Of a stretch of 64,000 nucleotides of DNA, positions 15,445 through 24,615 are shown one piece after another. Position numbers and translations under genes: made by a program. The notes beneath the pieces were generated by a model that did not search any database, was not told the DNA's origin, and was given only the letters and a program-made list of their open reading frames with translations. Origin of the DNA: Hyphomicrobium facile (lineage in GTDB: Bacteria > Pseudomonadota > Alphaproteobacteria > Rhizobiales > Hyphomicrobiaceae); contig NZ_FPCH01000003.1 in assembly GCF_900116175.1 (NCBI RefSeq), positions 62,001-126,000 on the forward strand, written 5' to 3'. How positions within the stretch are numbered: position 1 is the first letter of the stretch; each line of letters begins with the position of its first letter.

Positions 15445-17805
15445 TCAGGCGACCTTGTCGCCCATCGGCAGATTTCTGAGCCGCTTGCCGGTTGCCGCGA
15501 AGATGGCATTGGCAAGCGCCGGCGCAAATGGCGGGACGCCCGGTTCACCGACGCCACCGGCGTGGACGCCCCACGGAGCATCGATGATGTGCACCGAGAC
15601 CTTCTGCGGATAATTGCTCATCCGCGTCACGTCGTAGTCGGTGAAATTCGACTGCTCGACGGCGCCGTTCTTGAACGTGATGCCGCTGTAGAGCGCGTTG
15701 GACATGCCCATAACAGCGGCGCCTTCCATCTGTGAACGGATGCGCTCGGGATTGACGTGGAAGCCGCAATCGATCGCCGATGTCACCTCCGGCACACGGA
15801 TCGTTCCGTCATCATCGATCGCGACATGGACGACGCTCGCGACGTAGCTCGCGAACGCGCGATGGACTGCGATGCCGAGACCCTGACGGGGAGGCAACGT
15901 CTTGCCCCAGCCGGCATTCTCCGCCGCGACACGGACGACGTTTTTCAAGCGCGCCGTGTTGATCGGAAATTCCTTGTAGGGCTCGCCGTAGTTCCAGAAG
16001 TCTTCGGGGAAGCCCGCCGTCTTCGGATCAATTTCGCGGTCCGGGCCAAGCAGCTCGAGAAGGAAATCCTTCGGATCGCGGCCGAGCTTGTGGGCGACTT
16101 CGCAGACAACCGACTGCGCGGCAAACGCCCGCTGAATGTTCGAGACCGAGCGGAACCAGCCAATGCGCGTATGCGCCATCGCCTGGCCGTTCTCGCAGCG
16201 GATGTTCGGAATGTCGAACGGCATATCGATAAAGCCCATGCCGTATTCGATCGGGAACTGGTAGCCGTCATCCTGCTTGAACGTCGAGACGATGGACGGC
16301 GCGACGGTGCGGTGACGCCAGCCCGAGACCTTGCCGGCATCATCCAGCGCGACTTCAATGCGTTCGACGGATGCCGTGTGATAGAACGCGTGCTGAATGT
16401 CGTCCTCGCGCGTCCACTGCAGGAGCACAGGCTGGCCGCCCATTTTCTGCGAAAGAAGCGCGGCCTCGAGCATGAAGTCCCACTTCGATTTCCGTCCGAA
16501 GCCGCCGCCAAGGAGCGAGACGTGCACCGTCACATTCTCAATCGGCATTTTCAGGGCTTCGGCGATTTCCTTCCGCGCGCCGTACGGGCTCTGTACCGGC
16601 GCCCAGATCTCAGCTTTGCCGCCGACGATGCGAGCGATGGCGACGAGCGGCTCCATCGGCGCCTGGACGAGATGGCGGCCGTGATATTCGGCCGTAACGA
16701 CGTCCTTTGCGTTCGCGAACGCCGCGTCGGGGTCGCCTTGGTTGCGCAGAACCTTGCCGGGCTTCGCTGCCGTCGCCGACATTTCCGCCGCGTAAGCATC
16801 GCTATCGTAACTGGTGTTAGGGCCGTCTTCCCATTCGATCGTCAACGCGTCGCGGCCTTGCATCGCGGCATACGTGGTGTTGGCGACGACGGCGATGCCG
16901 CCCAGCTGGCCGAACTTCCGCGGGACAGCGAACACGCCCTCAATTTCGTGCACGGCCTCAACGCCCGGTACCTTGAGCGTTGCCGAGGCGTCGTATGACT
17001 TCACCTTGCTGCCGAGAACAGCGGGACGTGCGATGACCGCGAACTTCATACCGGGCAAACGCGTGTCGGCTCCGTAGCCCGCCTTACCGGTGGTGATGTC
17101 GTGCAGATCCGCGATCTGGACTTCGCCCTTCCCCATCAACGTGAATTCGTTCGGCGACTTGTAGAGGATCGTTTCGGGAGCCGGCACCGGGAGCGCCATC
17201 GCGGCCACGGCGAGCTCGCCAAAGGACAGGACCTTGCCTGTTTCTTTTCCGTCCTTGTCGAGCAGCGCCACCTGATGATTGCGCGCGCTGCAGAGCGCGG
17301 GGGCGACGTTCCACTTGGCTGCGGCCGCGGTCTCCAGCATTTGGCGCATCGCGGCCCCGCATTGACGCATGGGCTGGATGAAATGGCGCATGCTTCGGGA
17401 ACCGTCGGTGTCCTGGTTGCCGTATTTCTTCTCATCGCCCGGCGCCTGCACGAGCGTCACGCGCGACCAGTCGGCGCCCATCTCGTCGGCAACGACCATA
17501 GGAAGGCTCGTTCTAATGCCGGTGCCCATCTCGCTTCTATGCGTGACGATCGTCAGGGCGCCATCGGGAGCAATTGCGATGAATACATGCGGATCGGCGA
17601 CGACGCCGTCCGGCATCGTGAGACCACCGGTGGGATAGGGTTTCAAGGCTTCTCTCGCGCTCGCGGGCGTAATGCGAACCGCAAGCACCAGCCCCGTCGC
17701 CGTCAACAACCCGCCGAGCACGCCGCGGCGGCTGACGTTCGAGATCTCGGCGTCGAAGTTCCGGCCGTTTTCCGTATCTGCTTCGGTTTTAAGGTAATGC
17801 AGCAT
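15445..17805 (-). CDS. Tat-exported molybdopterin-binding subunit, isoquinoline 1-oxidoreductase beta / aldehyde oxidase type
   Basis: From ATG at 17805, preceded by a strong GGGAGGGG ribosome site, the product has 786 residues. A Tat signal (SRRGVLGGLLTATGLVLAV) is followed by the IorB-type xanthine dehydrogenase fold: EMGTGIRTSLPMVVADEMG, GGGFGRKSKWDFMLEAALL, GWFRSVSNIQRAFAAQSVVCE and near the C-terminus GVGEPGVPPFAPALANAI with the catalytic Glu. Such enzymes hydroxylate N-heterocycles or oxidise aldehydes in the periplasm, carrying molybdopterin cytosine dinucleotide. It lies 2 bases after the iron-sulfur subunit gene. No cytochrome c subunit gene is adjacent. The substrate is unknown. Confidence 0.9.
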   Translation of the reverse strand: MLHYLKTEADTENGRNFDAEISNVSRRGVLGGLLTATGLVLAVRITPASAREALKPYPTGGLTMPDGVVADPHVFIAIAPDGALTIVTHRSEMGTGIRTSLPMVVADEMGADWSRVTLVQAPGDEKKYGNQDTDGSRSMRHFIQPMRQCGAAMRQMLETAAAAKWNVAPALCSARNHQVALLDKDGKETGKVLSFGELAVAAMALPVPAPETILYKSPNEFTLMGKGEVQIADLHDITTGKAGYGADTRLPGMKFAVIARPAVLGSKVKSYDASATLKVPGVEAVHEIEGVFAVPRKFGQLGGIAVVANTTYAAMQGRDALTIEWEDGPNTSYDSDAYAAEMSATAAKPGKVLRNQGDPDAAFANAKDVVTAEYHGRHLVQAPMEPLVAIARIVGGKAEIWAPVQSPYGARKEIAEALKMPIENVTVHVSLLGGGFGRKSKWDFMLEAALLSQKMGGQPVLLQWTREDDIQHAFYHTASVERIEVALDDAGKVSGWRHRTVAPSIVSTFKQDDGYQFPIEYGMGFIDMPFDIPNIRCENGQAMAHTRIGWFRSVSNIQRAFAAQSVVCEVAHKLGRDPKDFLLELLGPDREIDPKTAGFPEDFWNYGEPYKEFPINTARLKNVVRVAAENAGWGKTLPPRQGLGIAVHRAFASYVASVVHVAIDDDGTIRVPEVTSAIDCGFHVNPERIRSQMEGAAVMGMSNALYSGITFKNGAVEQSNFTDYDVTRMSNYPQKVSVHIIDAPWGVHAGGVGEPGVPPFAPALANAIFAATGKRLRNLPMGDKVA

Positions 17806-17807
17806 GA

Positions 17808-18260
17808 TCAGACCCCTCCCGCTGCAAGACGAACGGCTTCGTGAATGCGCTGATAGCATCCGCACCGGCAGATGTTCCCCGACATGGCCTCGACGATTTC
17901 AGCGTCGGAGGGCGCGCGATTCTTGGCGAGCAACGATGCTGCCTGCATGATCTGGCCAGACTGACAGAAGCCGCACTGCGGGACGCTGATCTTGCGCCAA
18001 GCCTGCTGGACGGCGTGCTCCCCATCCGGGCTCAAACCCTCGATGGTCGTTACAGTTTTGCCCGCCGCTTCGCCGAGCGTCGTCTGGCACGAGCGGACAG
18101 CAACGCCATCGAGATGAACCGTGCATGCACCGCAGACGCCCGCGCCGCATCCGAATTTCGTGCCCGTCAGATTGAGCATGTCGCGAACATACCAGAGCAG
18201 CGGCATATTGGGATCGCCGCTAAACTCGTGAGCTTCGCCGTTTATGGTGATGGATGACAT
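17808..18260 (-). CDS. [2Fe-2S] subunit of the molybdenum hydroxylase (IorA/CoxS type)
   Basis: About 150 residues. The N-terminal plant-type ferredoxin domain has the CGAGVCGAC...C ligand set; the C-terminal helical domain has CGFCQSGQ and CRCGCYQRI, the second [2Fe-2S] cluster. This pairing is diagnostic for the small subunit of xanthine oxidase-family enzymes that pass electrons from the molybdenum centre. It has no signal peptide, as expected if it is co-exported with the Tat-tagged large subunit. The ATG at 18260 sits 9 bases after AAGGAG; the ATG two codons upstream is too close to that site. It heads a two-gene operon. Confidence 0.93.
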   Translation of the reverse strand: MSSITINGEAHEFSGDPNMPLLWYVRDMLNLTGTKFGCGAGVCGACTVHLDGVAVRSCQTTLGEAAGKTVTTIEGLSPDGEHAVQQAWRKISVPQCGFCQSGQIMQAASLLAKNRAPSDAEIVEAMSGNICRCGCYQRIHEAVRLAAGGV

Positions 18261-18315
18261 GTCCATGCTCTCCTTCTAGATCGAGTGTTCGAATTTCAGA
18301 CTTCAATGGATTCCT

Positions 18316-18334
18316 GCTCGCGGCGAACGCGAGC
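18316..18334 (-). terminator. hairpin downstream of the lactate permease gene
   Basis: GCTCGCG (18316-18322) and CGCGAGC (18328-18334) are exact complements around a 5-base loop, 23 bases after the lctP stop on the minus strand. It lacks a T-run, so it may be a weak or factor-dependent terminator separating lctP from the hydroxylase operon. Confidence 0.4.
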
Positions 18335-18356
18335 GTGACTTGCATTCAATTTTTCT

Positions 18357-20000
18357 TCACGGTGCGAGAAGCGTGAAGGGCCAAAGGTAGACCTGCGCCA
18401 TGACGAGCAGTCCGACGAGCGTCGCAAGCGCAAGTGAATGGAAAAACACAAAACGAAGTATCGACCCCTCGTGCCCGTACCATTTGGTCGCTGTCGAAGC
18501 GACTACAATAGATTGCGCATCAATCATCTTGCCCATTACGCCGCCCGCGCTATTTGCCGCTGCCATGAGGACCGGATTAATGCCGAGCTGTTCAGCCGTG
18601 ATCCGCTGCAAGCCGCCGAACAATACGTTCGACGATGTGTCCGACCCTGTCAGCGCCACACCGAGCCAGCCGATGAGCGTGCCGAAGAACGGATATGCCC
18701 ATCCTGTGTGGGCAAGCATCAGCCCGAGCGTTGCGTCGCTGCCGGAGTAACGCGTGATGAAGCCGATCGCCATCATGCACGAGATGGTCAGAAGCGAGTA
18801 GCGGACCACGTAGATGGTCTTTGCGTACATGCGCGCGAGTTGGCCGAGGCTGTATCCCAGAAAGACGCCGGAGATGATCGCCGAAATCAGGATACCTGTT
18901 CCCGTAGCGGACAAGATGTTGACGTTGAAAATTGCGGCTTCGGCGTGCGGCGATTGAACGACGGGCGGCATTTTCTGCACGAGTTCATGCAGACCCATGA
19001 CCGGAATCTTCTGTACCCAAAGTCCATCGAGCGCGGCGCGGACTTGCGGCGTTCCCCAGAGAAAGACGAAGACCGCGAGAATGATCCACGGCGTCCATGC
19101 GCGCCGGATAACGGCGAGCGAATGAGAGACGGCAACCGGCGCGAGGGGCTTTTCCGAAACGGGCGCATTCGGAAGCTTGGTCATCGGAACGGCCGGGCTC
19201 CAGACCCTTAGAAAGAGCGCGAGGGCCGCCATCGAAACGAGCGAGGCTACGACATTGACCAGCCATGGTCCGTGAAAATTCGAGACGAGATACTGCGGTA
19301 TCGCGAAGGAAAGTCCGGCGACGAGGATCGGCGGCCAGACTTCGATCATTTTGCGAAAACCGACGAAGGCCCAGATCAACCAGAACGGAACGATGACCGC
19401 AAAGGGCGCGAGCTGACGGCCGACGGTGGCGCTCAACTCGTAGAGATCGAGCCCTGTGACGGCAGCCAGCGCCACGAGCGGTGTTCCGAGCGCGCCGAAC
19501 GCAACAGGTGCGGTATTGGCGATCAGCGACAGGCCCGATGCCGCGAGCGGCGGAAAGCCCAAGCCGATCAACATTGCAGCAGTCACCGCAACGGGCGTTC
19601 CAAAGCCGGCGGCGCCTTCGAAGAACGCGCCGAATGAAAACGCGACGAACAGAAGTTGCAGCCTGCGATCGTCGCTTATTGCGCCGATAGATTTTTGCAG
19701 GACGTCGAACTCGCCTTTTTCGCTCGCGAGGCGATAAAGAAAAATGACATTCAGGATAATCCAGCCGATCGGCAGAAGGCCGAAAGCCGCGCCATAGACA
19801 GCGGCCATGCCAGCCATTTTTGCCGGCATTCCATAGGCGACGATAGCGACCAGCAGGGCCGCGCCGAGGCCAAGGAGAGCGGCCATGTGGGCTCGCAATT
19901 CGAAAAGCCCGATACCTCCGAGCAGGACGACCACTGGAATGATCGCCACGACTGCGGACAACGGCATATTGGCAAAAGGGTCATATATTTGCGACCACAT
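18357..20000 (-). CDS. lctP: L-lactate permease
   Basis: About 547 residues with around a dozen membrane spans. Family-typical segments are FGAFFEGAAGFGTPVAVTAA, LSLIANTAPVAFGALGTPL, GTGILISAIISGVFLGYS, GWLGVALTGSDTSSNVLFG and NSAGGVMGKMIDAQSIVVA. LctP proteins import L-lactate, and often glycolate or D-lactate, with protons across the inner membrane. The ATG at 20000 is chosen over one at 20021 because a GAGGGGCACGGG stretch lies before it. No lactate dehydrogenase gene is adjacent. It diverges from a FadR-type regulator, which is the usual control arrangement for lactate loci. Confidence 0.92.
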   Translation of the reverse strand: MWSQIYDPFANMPLSAVVAIIPVVVLLGGIGLFELRAHMAALLGLGAALLVAIVAYGMPAKMAGMAAVYGAAFGLLPIGWIILNVIFLYRLASEKGEFDVLQKSIGAISDDRRLQLLFVAFSFGAFFEGAAGFGTPVAVTAAMLIGLGFPPLAASGLSLIANTAPVAFGALGTPLVALAAVTGLDLYELSATVGRQLAPFAVIVPFWLIWAFVGFRKMIEVWPPILVAGLSFAIPQYLVSNFHGPWLVNVVASLVSMAALALFLRVWSPAVPMTKLPNAPVSEKPLAPVAVSHSLAVIRRAWTPWIILAVFVFLWGTPQVRAALDGLWVQKIPVMGLHELVQKMPPVVQSPHAEAAIFNVNILSATGTGILISAIISGVFLGYSLGQLARMYAKTIYVVRYSLLTISCMMAIGFITRYSGSDATLGLMLAHTGWAYPFFGTLIGWLGVALTGSDTSSNVLFGGLQRITAEQLGINPVLMAAANSAGGVMGKMIDAQSIVVASTATKWYGHEGSILRFVFFHSLALATLVGLLVMAQVYLWPFTLLAP

Positions 20001-20047
20001 ACGACCCGTGCCCCTCAACATCGCGGTGCTAGACTGCAGCGGTGTTT

Positions 20048-20068
20048 CTGGTAAATTTTTTATACCAG
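20048..20068. promoter_or_regulatory. candidate operator between lctP and its regulator
   Basis: CTGGTA (20048-20053) and TACCAG (20063-20068) form an exact inverted repeat around a 9-base AT-only spacer, 48 bases upstream of the lctP start. GntR/FadR-subfamily repressors of lactate and pyruvate genes use half-sites with GGT...ACC, so the site fits binding by the adjacent regulator. The AT spacer could hold the promoter -10. The assignment is inference. Confidence 0.55.
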
Positions 20069-20178
20069 TGATGGCGAATGGTCAAATCAGCGAGCCATAT
20101 AGCCGGACGGAAATAGACAATGGCCTCCGCGGGCACGCCGGTCTAGAATTACGCACAATATCACAGGGATTAGGCAAA

Positions 20179-20940
20179 ATGCTTGCCGTACGTACGCCGA
20201 AAATCGCGGATGCAATCGCATCGAAAATCGAGAAGCTCATTCTCGAGGGCGCGCTTCGTCCGGGTGAGAAACTCGCGCCGGAACGCGAGCTTGCGCAAAC
20301 GCTCGACGTGTCGCGGCCGTCGCTCAGAGAAGGCATCGACAAGCTCGTGCGGCGCGGACTGCTGAAGTCATCGAAGAACGGAACGTTCGTCGCGCAGTTC
20401 CTCTCGCCGATCATGGCGCCGCTGGCGAACCTCTATCGCGGCAATCAACAGGCGTTCGCCGATTATTTCGAGTTTCGCAAATGTGTGGAGGCGCGGGCCG
20501 CGCGAGATGCGGCGCTTCGGGCGACGGATGTCGAAAGGGCGGCCATTCGGGCCTGCCTGGACGACATGCGCAAAGCTCATAAGCTCGAGGATCCCGCGCA
20601 GGAAGCGGAAGCCGACGTGACGTTGCACATGCTCGTCTACGAAGCGGGGCACAACTTCGTCGTGCTGCACGTGATGCGTGCGCTCAGCGAACTTCTTCGG
20701 AACAATATCTTCTTCAACCGGAAGAACCTGTATCTGAAGGCAGGCGTCCGCGACAAACTTCTGATGCAGCACCTCGCTATTGGCGAGGCCGTGATATCGG
20801 GTGATCCCGAGCGCGCGGAGAGGGCGGCCGGCGATCATATCGGCTTCGTGTTCGACACCGTTGCGGAAATCCAGAGGGCCAGCGCGCGGCTCGATACGTC
20901 ATTGCTTCGCGCGCGGAGAGGCGATTTTCTGGCGAGCTGA
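20179..20940 (+). CDS. GntR/FadR-family transcriptional regulator (LldR-like)
   Basis: About 253 residues from ATG 20179. The N-terminal winged helix-turn-helix (LILEGALRPGEKLAPEREL, DVSRPSLREGIDKLVRRGLL) is followed by the all-helical FCD effector domain with the family residues that bind metal or carboxylate ligand (FRKCVEARAARDAA; LHMLVYEAGHNFVV; HLAIGEAVISGD). Its position opposite lctP suggests it senses lactate or a related hydroxy acid and represses transport. The frame is open upstream to 19885, overlapping lctP, but family alignment fits the start used. An ATG at 20070 is possible. Confidence 0.88.
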   Translation: MLAVRTPKIADAIASKIEKLILEGALRPGEKLAPERELAQTLDVSRPSLREGIDKLVRRGLLKSSKNGTFVAQFLSPIMAPLANLYRGNQQAFADYFEFRKCVEARAARDAALRATDVERAAIRACLDDMRKAHKLEDPAQEAEADVTLHMLVYEAGHNFVVLHVMRALSELLRNNIFFNRKNLYLKAGVRDKLLMQHLAIGEAVISGDPERAERAAGDHIGFVFDTVAEIQRASARLDTSLLRARRGDFLAS

Positions 20941-21158
20941 TCAGGCAGCTCGAAGCGTGAACATGCGCCCGACGCCACGATTTCGCCGCAACCTATTCAC
21001 GCGGGCTTCATATGGCTGCCTTTATCCCTCATCGTCGAAGGGATAGCTTCGGCTTCGTCGAATTGAGGCATTCGCCGAATTTCCAACTAAAGAGAACGTC
21101 GAGGCTAAAACGATTCGCGGCGTCATACGGGGACGCAGCAATAATCCGAGGAAACAGC

Positions 21159-22907
21159 ATGAAATCTACCCGACAAGCGATCTTGGCTGGAGCGTCGCTT
21201 TTGGCAGCAGTGGCCGCAACGCCGACGCTCGTTCGAGCCGACGATCAACAGAAATGGCCGGGCAACAACGGCGACAACCGCGGCAAGGACGACAATTCAA
21301 AGCGCCGTGGTCAAGAAGATCGCGGCGGTCAGGATCGCGGCCAACGGGATCAGCAGGACCGCGGCCAGCGAGGCCAGCAGGATCGCATGCAGCAGCAGGG
21401 CCAGCAGGATCGCGGCCAGCAGAGGCAGCAGAAGCAGGACCGGGCGTTCGAAAGAAGAGAACCGGGCTCGAACGGGCCAGGCAAGCAGTTTGGCGGCGAC
21501 CAGCCTAACGGCAATCCCAATGCATTCATCAAACCGCAACAGATGAACCCGCAGAAGCCCCCTGTCGTGAACAACGCGCCGCAGCAGCCACAGCAGCAGT
21601 TGCCCAACGCCAAGCCACAAAACTTCGACAACCAGTTCGGCAACCCCGGTCGAGACATAGAGAGGCGCAAGCGCGAACAGCAGAAGCAGTTCGGCGGACG
21701 GGATCAGGTACCGAACCAGGGACAAAATCCGGGAGGCAACAGCCCCGGCAATCGGCCTGTCGTCGACAATCCGAATGGCCCGCAGAAGCAGTTCGGCGGA
21801 CGGGATCCGGGCCGCGACCGCGACAATCGGCCTTTCGACAATCCGAACGGCCCGCAGAAGCCTCCGCAGGCGGCCGACTTCGGCCAGCCGCGCCAGCCGC
21901 TTTCTGCAGCTGACGCAAGGCGCCGGTTCGAGACGATGCGCGGTTCGCGCAAAGAGGTCAAAATCGACGGCGGCAAAGGCGTTGTCATCGAAGAGCCGGG
22001 CAAACGCCGGATCATCAAAGAGAACAACCGCATGGTCATCCAGCACGATGAGACCGAGCGTTTGCGGCGCGTGGCACCGAACGCCCGCTTCGAGAAGGGG
22101 CAAGGCGGCTCGAACGTCTCGATCATCGACCGGCCCGGCGGTTACCGGGTCTATTCGGAGACCGACTCGAATGGTCAGTTGCTCCGGCGGTATCGTCGTG
22201 GGCCGGATGGACGCGATGTCATCATCATCGACAACCGCCGCCGCCACGGAAATGGTTTCGGCAAAGGCGTCGCGACCGGCGTCGGCATCGGCATCGGCGT
22301 CGTGGCCGGAGCCGCAATCCTGAACTCCATCCTCGATGTGCCGCCGCCGCGCGTCAGAATTCCGCGCGATAAGTACATCGTCGACTACGGTCGTGCGAGC
22401 GATGACGACGTGTACGAAGCGCTCAGCGCGCCGCCGGTCGACGACTACGACGACCGCTATACGCTCGATGAAATTCGGGCGACATCCTACCTTCGCGACC
22501 GCATGCGCCGTATCGATCTCGACGACATCACCTTCGAGTTCGGCTCGTGGGACGTCGATCCGAGCCAATACCGCAAGCTCGAACGCATCGCGCGCGGGAT
22601 GAACCGCATCATCGACCGCAATCCGAACGAGGTCTTCATGATCGAAGGCTACACCGATGCCGTCGGATCGGAGGAAGACAATCTCTCGCTGTCTGACCGG
22701 CGCGCCGAGTCCGTTGCGGAGGTGTTGACCGAGCAGTTCCAAGTGCCGTTCGAAAACCTGGTAACGCAGGGCTACGGCGAGCAATACCTGAAGGTGCCGA
22801 CCCAGGCTCCCGAACTACTCAACCGTCGCGTTGCAGTCCGGCGCATCACGCCACTTCTGGCGCGTGATGGTGGACCGCCCCCGCCGCCAGGCCGGTATCC
22901 GGACTAA
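21159..22907 (+). CDS. OmpA-family protein with long Gln/Asn/Arg-rich stalk
   Basis: A 582-residue exported protein; the ATG at 21159 follows CCGAGGAAACAGC. After a signal peptide (ILAGASLLAAVAATPTLVRA) come about 240 residues of low-complexity repeats: QDRGQ-type units, then PNGPQKQFGGRDPGRD-type units. The middle has a beta-rich segment (VKIDGGKGVVIEEPGKR) and a glycine-rich hydrophobic span (GKGVATGVGIGIGVVAGAAI). The C-terminal OmpA domain (VFMIEGYTDAVGSEEDN, LSDRRAESVAEVL, TQGYGEQYL, NRRVAVRRI) has the Asp and Arg that bind peptidoglycan diaminopimelate. It likely ties peptidoglycan to the envelope; the stalk is probably disordered. Confidence 0.88.
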   Translation: MKSTRQAILAGASLLAAVAATPTLVRADDQQKWPGNNGDNRGKDDNSKRRGQEDRGGQDRGQRDQQDRGQRGQQDRMQQQGQQDRGQQRQQKQDRAFERREPGSNGPGKQFGGDQPNGNPNAFIKPQQMNPQKPPVVNNAPQQPQQQLPNAKPQNFDNQFGNPGRDIERRKREQQKQFGGRDQVPNQGQNPGGNSPGNRPVVDNPNGPQKQFGGRDPGRDRDNRPFDNPNGPQKPPQAADFGQPRQPLSAADARRRFETMRGSRKEVKIDGGKGVVIEEPGKRRIIKENNRMVIQHDETERLRRVAPNARFEKGQGGSNVSIIDRPGGYRVYSETDSNGQLLRRYRRGPDGRDVIIIDNRRRHGNGFGKGVATGVGIGIGVVAGAAILNSILDVPPPRVRIPRDKYIVDYGRASDDDVYEALSAPPVDDYDDRYTLDEIRATSYLRDRMRRIDLDDITFEFGSWDVDPSQYRKLERIARGMNRIIDRNPNEVFMIEGYTDAVGSEEDNLSLSDRRAESVAEVLTEQFQVPFENLVTQGYGEQYLKVPTQAPELLNRRVAVRRITPLLARDGGPPPPPGRYPD

Positions 22908-22920
22908 CTCGGGGTGAGCC

Positions 22921-24615
22921 GTGCTTCGCCGGATCGTGCTGATAGGAGCGACTGGCTTCTTCGGACGGCGGCTTGCACGGCGCCTTGCCACCATTCCGGA
23001 TGTCGCGCTGACGCTGACATCGCGCAGTGAGGAGCGAGCTCGAGACTTTGCAAAAACACTAGAAGGGGGTGAGCACATCACCCCCTTTTCTTTTGACCGG
23101 GACGACGCGTCGAGTGTCACGCGGCTCGGGTCGCTATCTCCGTGGCTCGTCATCGACGCTTCGGGCCCCTTCCAGTCCGCCGGCTATGATCTCGCACGCG
23201 CAGCGATTGGGTTCGGTGCGCATTGGATCGATCTCGCCGACGCCCGCGACTACCTTCTCGGTTTCAGCGCTGCGCTCGACGCGGAGGCCCGGAAGATGGG
23301 CGTCGTCGCGCGTGCGGGCGCAAGTTCGACACCCGCCTTGTCGATGGCTGTCGTCACGGAGGTGACCGATGGCTGGCAGCGCGTCGACGGCGTCGACATC
23401 GCGATTTTGCCTGGCGGCGCCGGTGACGTAGGCGATGCCGTCATTCGCGCAATTCTCTCGTACGCCGGCGCGAAGATCACGGTCTACGAAGAGGGTTCGG
23501 AACGCGAGATATCCGGATGGGGCAGCGTCACCCGCGCAAAGATCGCTGGGCTCGGAACTCGTTACCTGTCGCCGGTCGAGACAGCGGACGCATCCCTGAT
23601 GCAGCACCGCTTCGACGTCGCGTCGCGCGTATCGTTCAGCGCGGGCCTTCAATCCCGCATCGAACATTTCGGGCTTGTCGCTCTCGCACAGCTGCGATGG
23701 CGCCGGATGATTTCAAGGCCGGAAGCCTTGGCGCCTCTTCTTGGGAAGGCGCGGCGGGTAACGCGCGTCTTTGCGACCGATCGCGGCGGCATGACAATCA
23801 CGTGCGCCGGTCTCGACGCGAACGGCCGGCAGATTTGCGCTCGCTGGTTTCTTCATGCCGAGAAAGGGTCAGGTCCCGACGTTCCGGTTCTTCCGGCTGT
23901 TGCTTTGACGCGATCGCTTCTTCGCGGCGAGGGCGAAGCCGGTGCGGGGATTGCGGCCTTGCCGCTCGCGGCAATCGAAGCCGAGATGTCGCGGCCATCA
24001 CTCACGACGACGCGCACCACACAAAGCGGAGGCGACACCAGCCTTCTCGCGCTGGCATGCGGGGTAGACGCCTACCGGCGATTGCCCAGCGCACTGAGAG
24101 CTTTTCACGATCAGACTGCGCCGCCTGTCTGGGCCGGCAAAGCCGACATCGACGCTTCGAACTCGATCATCGGGCGTTTCGTGAGGGCAATCGTCGGCCT
24201 GCCATCACCGGCTCGCGGCGTCGACGTAACGGTTACAGTGGATCGCGCCGGCGGCGAAGAAATCTGGCAACGGAATTTCGGTGGCCAGCGCTTTGCTTCT
24301 CGGCTTGCGTACAAGGGTAAGAACGTCGTTTCGGAACGTTTTGGGTCGATCGAGATCCTGATGGCGATTGACGTCGACAGCATTGAGGTTCGGATGCCCG
24401 TTGCCGGTTGGCGCATTGGCCGGATCAGACTTCCGCTCATGCTTGCGCCGACATCCAAGACACGCGAATTCGTGGGCGACGATGGCCGCTTTCATTTCGA
24501 TGTTTCGATCGGACTGCCGGGCGTCGGGCTTTTGGCGCATTATCGCGGCTGGCTCGAGCCGAAGACCAGTCACGCTCTCAAGCGGAGTTCGGTCGCATCG
24601 TCATGCGCCGACTAG
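22921..24615 (+). CDS. saccharopine-dehydrogenase-like NAD(P)-binding protein fused to DUF4166
   Basis: A 564-residue protein with a GTG start 13 bases after the OmpA gene, so probably co-transcribed. The N-terminus is a Rossmann fold (VLIGATGFFGRRLARRLA) of the saccharopine dehydrogenase/trans-acting enoyl reductase type with DASGPFQSAGYDLARAAIGFG and RAGASSTPALSMAV. The last 170 residues (LPSALRAFHDQ, IGRFVRAIVGLP, WQRNFGGQRFASRL, GWRIGRIRLPLMLAP) match the DUF4166 lipid- or sterol-modifying type module. The role is unknown. The reading frame overlaps the convergent nuclease gene by four bases. Confidence 0.85.
   Translation: MLRRIVLIGATGFFGRRLARRLATIPDVALTLTSRSEERARDFAKTLEGGEHITPFSFDRDDASSVTRLGSLSPWLVIDASGPFQSAGYDLARAAIGFGAHWIDLADARDYLLGFSAALDAEARKMGVVARAGASSTPALSMAVVTEVTDGWQRVDGVDIAILPGGAGDVGDAVIRAILSYAGAKITVYEEGSEREISGWGSVTRAKIAGLGTRYLSPVETADASLMQHRFDVASRVSFSAGLQSRIEHFGLVALAQLRWRRMISRPEALAPLLGKARRVTRVFATDRGGMTITCAGLDANGRQICARWFLHAEKGSGPDVPVLPAVALTRSLLRGEGEAGAGIAALPLAAIEAEMSRPSLTTTRTTQSGGDTSLLALACGVDAYRRLPSALRAFHDQTAPPVWAGKADIDASNSIIGRFVRAIVGLPSPARGVDVTVTVDRAGGEEIWQRNFGGQRFASRLAYKGKNVVSERFGSIEILMAIDVDSIEVRMPVAGWRIGRIRLPLMLAPTSKTREFVGDDGRFHFDVSIGLPGVGLLAHYRGWLEPKTSHALKRSSVASSCAD

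Noticed and set aside
21297-22784. Long open frame opposite the OmpA gene
   Set aside because: Antisense to a GC-rich repeat gene; the product is Leu/Val/Arg-rich low complexity that mirrors the sense repeats.
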